In this document: piece by piece, positions 57,301-64,000 of the stretch
Layout of the letters: each line of letters starts with the position of its first letter
Numbering within the stretch: position 1 is the stretch's first letter
Source: Diogma glabrata
Taxonomy: Eukaryota > Arthropoda > Insecta > Diptera > Cylindrotomidae
Assembly (NCBI GenBank): GCA_963693315.1
Contig: OY856188.1
Location: 185,470,487 to 185,534,486 of the forward strand
Reading direction: 5' to 3'
DNA: 64,000 nt
The notes under the pieces: generated by a model
Seen by the model: the letters and a program-made list of their open reading frames with translations, nothing else
What the model was told of the DNA's origin: nothing
Database searches by the model: none
Program-made: the position numbers and the translations under genes

Positions 57301-60300
57301 ATTGGAATTTTAGATTTTTTATAATTTCATATATGTATTAGCTTTTTTCTCAAGATTATCCTGAACATTAGAAATATGTGGCACTGCATCGAACGAAATC
57401 GAATCGTAAAATTTGATCGGTTGCCGGTTTTTTTTTTTTGATCGGCGACACTTCTTCCAACAAATGAGGAATTATGTTGATATTAATATTGGTAATAAGT
57501 TGCTCACGTTGAATATTGATCAAACATGTTGTAATTATTCTATCTCTTACTGTAATTGGTCTAGGTTGGGTGGTTCATCCATTTCAGTATCCTTCGTTGA
57601 GGTTTCATGACAAATTTTATTATTGGTTACTACATTATCTTCTGCATCAGTTTCTGTAACATAATCTAATTCCAAAGACATCTAAGTTAGCTTGAAATAA
57701 CAATTTGAACATACTTTTTGAGATCGCTGAATCTATTTGTGTCTTTATATGGTTCAATTCAATTAATTTGAATTGACGATATTTTGTTAGAATGTTTATT
57801 TTGAACATTTTCAAAAAAAAACATTTTTAAAATAGAACAGATACAGAAAACGTAAGCGCCATTAATTAACTTAGATTCCAGTTGTTCTCAGCTTTTCCAT
57901 CCTTTTATACCTGATAATTATGTAAACCGGTTTTAAGAACAACAATTAATAAACACATAAAATTGATGGCCGCTTTTGAATTGATTAATATTAATATAAT
58001 AAAAATTTGAAAACAAAATTGGATAAAATAGTACTTCAATCGTTATTAAAGTGTGTATTTTAATCAAGAAATTAATATGCTCGTTTATTTTTCAAAAATC
58101 CAAATATGTAAAAAATCCCAATAAATTTCAAATAATTAAAATTTTTGACCTGAGATGCACATTTTCATAAATTAATATTTGCACAACAAAAAAGAAACAA
58201 TCTCTTTAAATTTCTATTTAATCTTTCATACTGTAGAGAAAAATTTCAAAAAATTCTATATTTACGAAATCAGCGCCATTTTAAAAATGTATTTCTTAAT
58301 ATTTTAAACAGTGTAAACAAAAATTTTACTATGTATTTATTCGATAGGTTAAGGTAACCTTTCTAACGTATTTAAAACCGTTGATATCAACTGAGCTATT
58401 CTCTTGCAATTTGATTCCATTCACACTAAGTTTGAATTTCCAGAAAACTTTCGGACCACTTTGTTCTCAAACGAAACTAAACACTTTTTTCTTAAAACAA
58501 CGTTATTTTTATTTCACTTATACTAATATTTCAAGTATGAAGTCGATCAAAAATTATCCGGTTCAAAAATCCAAAAATTCAATTTGGTTTTTTAAAGATC
58601 CAACCAGAATAAATTTTCCTTATTTACTTAACATAGCCCCGAATTATGTTCTACATTCATTGGCTTTCCTAAAATTTTATAAATGCTTAGACGAACCCAG
58701 TTAGATGTATAAACGATTTTTCGGGGTTGATAAAATATTCAAAACTAGAATAAAGTTTGCGCGCTCCAACCAAATCAAATCGTATCCAAATCAAAGACTT
58801 AAGTAGCATTTTGAAAATGTTAATATAATTCGAATTCAACCAAAATTACTATCTGAATTAGAATTAGAGAAAAATCGAAAAACAGACCAAACTTTACTTG
58901 ACCTCTTCACAAATATCCAATATCGATCCGATATCTTTTTTAACATTTATCGATTCGAACCAAAAATATCAACCACATCAACAAACGAATGCAAAATTAA
59001 ACAAAAGCCACTTGATGTCTTCTTGACCTTTTTCAAAAAGGACATAAAATGTAATAATTTAAAGGACATAATATGTAATAAAAAACAATAAACAAGTTAG
59101 GAAGCTTCGAAGAAAAATTAATATCGCACGGATACGGAGCACATAATTTGTGCATGTTCGCTTTAGTCATCATACAAAGGAAAAACATCATACAAAAATT
59201 GTTCAACGAATTACACGAACATTTAAATATGTACCTTAAAAACCACCATTCTTCCAAAGCATGGTCTAAAAAGCTAAAAGAGATGCTCTTATTTTCCAAA
59301 TACGATGGAAATTGAAATGCTCCGATACGTATTCCCTTAATTAATTAACTTTTAACAAAACCATTTGAAAAATCTACTAGACTAAATTTAATTAATGATG
59401 ATTTAAGATTTGCGATGATTCTGTATCATCTCATTATGGTGCTTTTCTGCCAGTCCATAAATGATTTATTTAAATTTATGGATGTAAATTTTAAGTTACT
59501 TTTCATGTCCCTTTTTTAAATTGGAAACAGACTACTTCTGTCGAACAGGATCGGAAATGAGTGAATCTGTTATATCTTCAATAACTGAGTTGGAGTGGTC
59601 GAATTTTTTCCAAGCAGATGAATCAAAGTGTATTTCTTACAGAAACTTAGCCAATCAGCCTTATGCTTCAGATCACATCGACGTGCCATTGAACTTTTTA
59701 TGGTATTATGAGAAATGGTCTGCTTCTTAATTATTCAAAAGTTGGTAAACTAATAACAAAAATAACACAACTGATAACAACTTTTACAAATAAATGGAAT
59801 AAAAATTTCCAGAAATTTTTATTACTATTTTTATTCCGATTGTTTTAATACGTTTCTGTTCATTATCATTTTTTTATGATTTTTTTCTGCTTAGTATCCT
59901 TAATCAAAATTATGATATTTTTTTAGTTTCTTTGAGTTAACGTTTGTTTCACTTGCAATAGTAGTGTTTATATTGAAGCATTGATAAACGAGTTGAAAAA
60001 TAACAATTCAAGCGACGGAAAATTAGTTTTTTAAAACCCTCTTCCCATCGTTCCCATATCTTTTTTTTTAAACTATATACTAATTTAAAACTAATAACTA
60101 ACTAAACTATAAAAAAATTTAATTATTTAAATTTATGAAGTTTACGGCAAATTATTTATTAAATTTTTAACTTCAAAATGTTAAGGTTGTTATATTTATT
60201 GACATTCTCACATCCAGAAAAGAATTAGTCCTCAATGGTTTTATCAGTTTGCACTACAATCGATGCTCAACTCGTTTATCGTGATCTATGGAAAAATGGA

Positions 60301-60739
60301 TGGCGACATTTTCTGAAAATTCAAATTTGTAGCATCAAGTTTTTTTGTATTTTTGGCGGCTATTTTCCATTTCTAACAAAATGAATCAAGTTTTCAATGA
60401 TAGTTCTGTTATCTTCTGCCTATATTCCTCAGCAATAACATATCGACACTGTGGCATATTTGGGAAATCCTTGTATATGGGATAGAAATCGAAACCATTT
60501 TTTCAGTGTGATACCTCTTGTCATGGTCATAATGAGAACTTACGTATTTATAGGACCAACAGTCGATAATCTGAAATTTATGTACGCAAAACGAGGTTTG
60601 CTGATCAGGCAGATGCTGTCATTCAAATAACCTTTACGACGAATTTAAATTAGTCTTTACGACTGATTTATCGACCAGAACCAGACATTTTTGTTGCCAA
60701 TCAAATCATATAGTATGCTAATTCTCTAGTTCTATTTCC
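57301..60739. other. AT-rich DNA, no gene recognised
   Basis: Several frames of 60-110 codons occur (58381-58704, 59033-59299, 59521-59730) without recognisable domains. 60240-60730 is somewhat less AT-rich and could hold an old transposase, but nothing could be identified. Confidence 0.4.
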
Positions 60740-60946
60740 TTTAATATATCGATATCTCTGACCAATAGGGCAGGGCGAGATTTAAAAAGTTATCGAAAAT
60801 ATAGGATATCGATATTTTCGATAACTTTTTCGATAAAATATCAATAAAATCGATGTATCCATACATCGATATATCAATATATTGATATTTTACCTTTCCG
60901 ATATCGTTATTCGATATATCAATAAATATCGAAATATATCGATATA
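60740..60946. repeat. Palindromic ATATCGATAT cluster
   Basis: Within 200 bp the octamer TATCGATA occurs at least three times (near 60745, 60809 and 60938), along with many near-variants such as ATCGATATATC and TTCGATAAC. TATCGATA is the known DRE motif bound by DREF in Drosophila. Here it may simply reflect an AT-rich palindromic repeat into which the LINE inserted. Confidence 0.5.
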
Positions 60947-63900
60947 TTTTTTTTTTTTTTTTTTAATAAAATGTGTTGTGTAATAGGGTTTAGAATATGT
61001 GTCACAACAACACATAAATACCTTTTAAGACCTAGGTCTAGACCTGGGTCCCACAACAACTGGCGTTCTGAGGTGTAGATTAACGCTTTTTTTAAACATC
61101 TGTGGGTTGAAGCCACCTGAGACTAAGTGTTCCGGCAAACTATTCCATTTGTACGCAGTTCGGACAAAGAAGTCTCTCTGCGATCTGCCAGTATGACAGC
61201 GCGGGATCTTTACCGTTTCACTGGTTGCGGCAGCCGATTGCCGAGTGGAACGGGGGTAAGAATAAGTTTGAGGCATGATGCCGCTGATTTCATCTGAGCA
61301 CTGCTGATGACGATATTTGTAAAAAACAACGAGGTCAGCAACAGTGCGACGATGTTGTAGGGAATCAAGTTGTGATGTCAAAGTTCGATCACCTACAATT
61401 CGTATAGCTCGCTTTTGAACAGAGTCCAAGAGGGCCAAGATGGAAACAGAGGCAGCACCCCAAACTTGACAGCAGTACTCCATACAGGGACGAATATAGG
61501 ACTTATAAACATGGAGCAATTGGTATGGAGTGAAAAATTTTTTCCATCTATTTAGGAGGCCGAGTTTTTTAGACGCGCTTTTTGCCATCGCCATTACATG
61601 ATCGTTCCAGAGTAGGTCATTTGAAACTGTGACACCCAATAAACGAATGTTTTTACATTCACCTATTGGTTCATCACACATACTAAATAAAATATCTTTG
61701 GGGAACTCGGTCTTTAATCTGGAAACAATCAACAGCTGTGTTTTGGTGGAGTTGAAATTGACAAGGTTTTGGTCACCCCAGTCGGCGACTTTATTCAGGT
61801 CTTTGTTCACGTTTATGGCAGCGTCTCTCCGGGCAGGATTAATTCGTTCGTGCATTTTACCTTTTGAAGGAAGGGGCTCGAACGACTTGTGCAGAGTACT
61901 ATCATCTGCAAAACTATTTATTGGGTTGCTGGTGATTTTCAACAATTCGTTGATATAAATCAAAAATAGGGTTGGGGACAATACTGAGCCTTGGGGTACA
62001 CCAGCGTTAATTAGTTTAGACTCAGAAGAATATCCGTCTAAGGTTACCGAAATGTATCGGTCGGATAGAAAATTTTGAATCAGCTTCACAACATTGGGAT
62101 GAAAACCGTACGCAACGAGCTTGTTGATTAAGTTGGCATGCCAGACTCGATCGAATGCCTTGGAGATGTCTAAAGCGATAACGTATGTTTCACCACCTTT
62201 ATCAAGTATGCTGTTCCAACAATGCGCTACATAGTTTAATAGATCGGTAGTTGATCTTTTGTTTCGAAAACCGTATTGGCTGTCGGATATTAAATGATTT
62301 TCTTCCAGAAATTTTGAAATATGTGTATTAATATAATGCTCATAGACTTTGGATAGGACCGATAGTAAAGCTATTGGCCTATAATTTGAGATATCGGATT
62401 TTGGTCCCTTTTTGGGGACGGGCTGGACATTTGCCAACTTCCAGCACGAGGGAAATATACCAGATTTGTAGGATTGGTAGAATATTTTAGTTAAAGTTGG
62501 TGCAAGTTCTTTGGAAAAGGTTTTTAAAATAATGGGTGGAATATTGTCCATTCCTGATGCTTTGTTGATGTTTAACCCCTTTAAAAGTTTAGCGACTATT
62601 TTGGGTTTGAAGTGAAGTTCATTCATATTAACTCCTGAAGACTGGATTTGGGGTATTTCTTTAGGAGTTTCCAAAACAGTGGAGTTCAGAGCAAAGCGTT
62701 CAGCGAACAAGTTAGCTTTTCTTGCGGGATCATTGACGATTAAATCACCATCAATAATAGGGGGAATAGAAAATTTTGTACCAGAATTTAAAGAATTAAT
62801 GGCACTGTAGAAACTCTTGTCAGAAACAGACATAGACGTAAGTTTTGAGGCTTTCGCTCTGTCAATTTCGGACTTTTCGTTTGAGATAATCTGATTAGAT
62901 ATTTTGTTGGCCTTTAGATATTGGGATCGATTAGTGGGAGTTTTGTTATGAATCCAAATATTAAATGATCTACGTTTGTTTCTAAGTGCCGTTTTGGCAG
63001 CTTTCGAATACAAGTATTTTTGTTTGGGTTTTACTATGGAGAAAGGGACAAATTTATTTATAGCAAATTGGATGGTTTCTGTAAAGTTTTGAGCAGAAAC
63101 ATTTACATTGTCAGTGTAAAAACAATGACGGTCGAAAGGGAAACCATGGAAAAAATTTTGAAGACCACTCTTATCCATTTTTGAGTAGTGAAATATTTTA
63201 CGGGGTTTGGGAGCTGTAGTTTTAAGTAAATCAGTTTTGATAACTGATGAGATTAAATAATGATCAGAATTTCCAATACTACCTTTCGCAACATCGACAC
63301 TCGTAATATCTGGCATTGTGGTAAGATAGAGATCTAGTAGAAAACTATTATCACCGCCATTACGGGGAGTGAAAGTCGGGCTTTTTACAATTTGGAATAG
63401 GCCCTGAGACGCGGCAAAAATTTCTGCCAGTTTTCCACTATTGTCAACATCGTCGGTCGATTTGGAGAATTCCAACCATGATTTATTGTGGACGTTGAAG
63501 TCACCGGTAACGATAACTTCACAATTAGGGGACTTTGCTCTAATCTCGTCCATAATTTTTGTCAGTATATTAAAAAAGTTTGGGTTACGTTTGTTGGGGG
63601 ACCGGTATAAAGCTATTGTAAAAAAAGTCATTTCTGGAAGACAAATCTTTAAAACCAATGTATTGAAGCCGTCACCGTGTAGTTCAAAATTTGGAAAGCG
63701 CCTGTACGCAACACTCTCATGAATGAATGCGCATACGCCCTGATGGAGTTTGAAAGCTGATTCGAGCCTATATTTGGAATTAAGCGATTCCATATATAGT
63801 TTTGGGCAGCGATGTATATCAAACGTAACTCTTTGTTAAAGTACAAGTATTTTTTATCTCTGTTTAGAAATTTATTAAAAACTAACACGAAACATCAATA

Positions 63901-64000
63901 CGTTGCCGGAAAATTTAACAGATCATTAATTAACATAATTTAGTGAAAAGATGATACACTCAGCAAACTACTCAAAAACCTCTACATTTAGCGTTTCGAG
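60947..64000 (-). mobile_element. LINE, FADDST clade (family 1, copy B), runs off the window
   Basis: The 3' end is the A-tail read as a T-run at 60947-60964, preceded on the minus strand by GTGTTGTTGTGACACAT. A long ORF follows upstream. From 63794 to the window end is a segment shared with 11711-11917. Compared with copy A (8590-10353) this copy keeps the whole RT but lacks the first part of the endonuclease. Confidence 0.85.
61025..63793 (-). CDS. LINE ORF2: truncated endonuclease + RT, 922 aa
   Basis: An uninterrupted frame of 922 codons. Residues 1-190 are the C-terminal two thirds of an APE endonuclease: ALYRSP (61-66), TGDFNVHNKSW (96-106), FLLDLYL (151-157) and NSDHYLIS (175-182). 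The RT covers about 400-720: KASGMDNIPP (411-420), YRPIALL (471-477), ALDISKAFDRVWH (540-552), GVPQGSVLSPTLF (598-610) and the catalytic FADDST (628-633; bases 61895-61912). The thumb and C-terminal region follow (IRPCMEYCCQVWGAA, LQHRRTVADL, YKWNSLPEHL). No RNase H. The ATG used (MESLNSKYRL) is not the family's real start: copy A has 30-40 more residues upstream, including the Asn and Glu catalytic motifs. RT may be intact; the endonuclease is not. Near the stop, AGACCTAGGTCT words are duplicated. Confidence 0.9.
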   Translation of the reverse strand: MESLNSKYRLESAFKLHQGVCAFIHESVAYRRFPNFELHGDGFNTLVLKICLPEMTFFTIALYRSPNKRNPNFFNILTKIMDEIRAKSPNCEVIVTGDFNVHNKSWLEFSKSTDDVDNSGKLAEIFAASQGLFQIVKSPTFTPRNGGDNSFLLDLYLTTMPDITSVDVAKGSIGNSDHYLISSVIKTDLLKTTAPKPRKIFHYSKMDKSGLQNFFHGFPFDRHCFYTDNVNVSAQNFTETIQFAINKFVPFSIVKPKQKYLYSKAAKTALRNKRRSFNIWIHNKTPTNRSQYLKANKISNQIISNEKSEIDRAKASKLTSMSVSDKSFYSAINSLNSGTKFSIPPIIDGDLIVNDPARKANLFAERFALNSTVLETPKEIPQIQSSGVNMNELHFKPKIVAKLLKGLNINKASGMDNIPPIILKTFSKELAPTLTKIFYQSYKSGIFPSCWKLANVQPVPKKGPKSDISNYRPIALLSVLSKVYEHYINTHISKFLEENHLISDSQYGFRNKRSTTDLLNYVAHCWNSILDKGGETYVIALDISKAFDRVWHANLINKLVAYGFHPNVVKLIQNFLSDRYISVTLDGYSSESKLINAGVPQGSVLSPTLFLIYINELLKITSNPINSFADDSTLHKSFEPLPSKGKMHERINPARRDAAINVNKDLNKVADWGDQNLVNFNSTKTQLLIVSRLKTEFPKDILFSMCDEPIGECKNIRLLGVTVSNDLLWNDHVMAMAKSASKKLGLLNRWKKFFTPYQLLHVYKSYIRPCMEYCCQVWGAASVSILALLDSVQKRAIRIVGDRTLTSQLDSLQHRRTVADLVVFYKYRHQQCSDEISGIMPQTYSYPRSTRQSAAATSETVKIPRCHTGRSQRDFFVRTAYKWNSLPEHLVSGGFNPQMFKKSVNLHLRTPVVVGPRSRPRS

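Noticed and set aside
58381..58704. 107-codon plus frame
   Set aside because: Reads like protein in places, but no domain, no start context and no relative in the window; not enough to call a gene.
60240..60730. piggyBac or other transposase on either strand
   Set aside because: Tried both strands; no ordered conserved blocks were seen.
61629..61958. 109-codon plus frame
   Set aside because: Antisense shadow of the minus-strand LINE ORF; similar shadows occur at 63441-63722 and 9545-9778.

Overview
The window is AT-rich, intron-scale eukaryotic repeat DNA that looks like an insect genome, possibly a higher fly. The indications are the mix of non-LTR retrotransposons with FADDST-type and YADD-type reverse transcriptases (RTs), Copia, Gypsy and Penelope relics, hAT and Tigger relics, hairpin MITEs and a long GA microsatellite. 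The species assignment is inference. No host protein-coding gene was recognised, and no bacterial operon, rRNA gene, intact tRNA or CRISPR array was seen. Nearly every open frame that makes sense as protein belongs to a transposable element, most of them broken.

Layout. 1-4.3 kb: a Gypsy gag-protease-RT relic (+) abutting a Penelope-like RT (-). 5.2-6.9 kb: two elements built from arrays of short self-complementary words. 7.1-14.1 kb: LINE fragments (one from 7.1-8.2 kb; an internally deleted copy at 8.6-10.35 kb; detached 5' and 3' pieces of the same family), 136-141 bp tandem repeats, and a 1.4 kb element with long inverted arms holding a nested hairpin element. 16.7-22 kb: a LINE tail, a TIR element (17.35-18.01 kb), and a LINE split by a 1,438 bp insertion with solo-LTR hallmarks. 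22.5-26.2 kb: a nearly complete LINE with one nonsense codon. 26.7-30.2 kb: three further LINE fragments. 32.5 kb: a Tigger/pogo DDE scrap. 33.88-40.69 kb: a large hAT-like element with CAGGGCTCCCG ends and a decayed transposase, carrying nested insertions, one of them flanked by a perfect 8 bp target duplication. 40.8-43.3 kb and 47.35-48.9 kb: nested pairs of TA-flanked inverted-repeat elements. 53.4-57.3 kb: a Copia retrotransposon with LTR pieces at both ends and two independent insertions. 60.95-64.0 kb: the best-preserved LINE of the FADDST family (-), running off the window end.

How it fits together: the region is a graveyard of nested transposons. Several insertions can be dated relative to one another because they interrupt a recognisable reading frame or another element and leave target duplications (AGAC, GGTGAAGT, GAATC, AAGGATGTATGC, TA). 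The least familiar component is a set of elements with ends starting CCCRA/CCCGA/CCCAG, long arrays of palindromic words, and in three copies a shared core of about 85 bp despite unrelated arm sequences.
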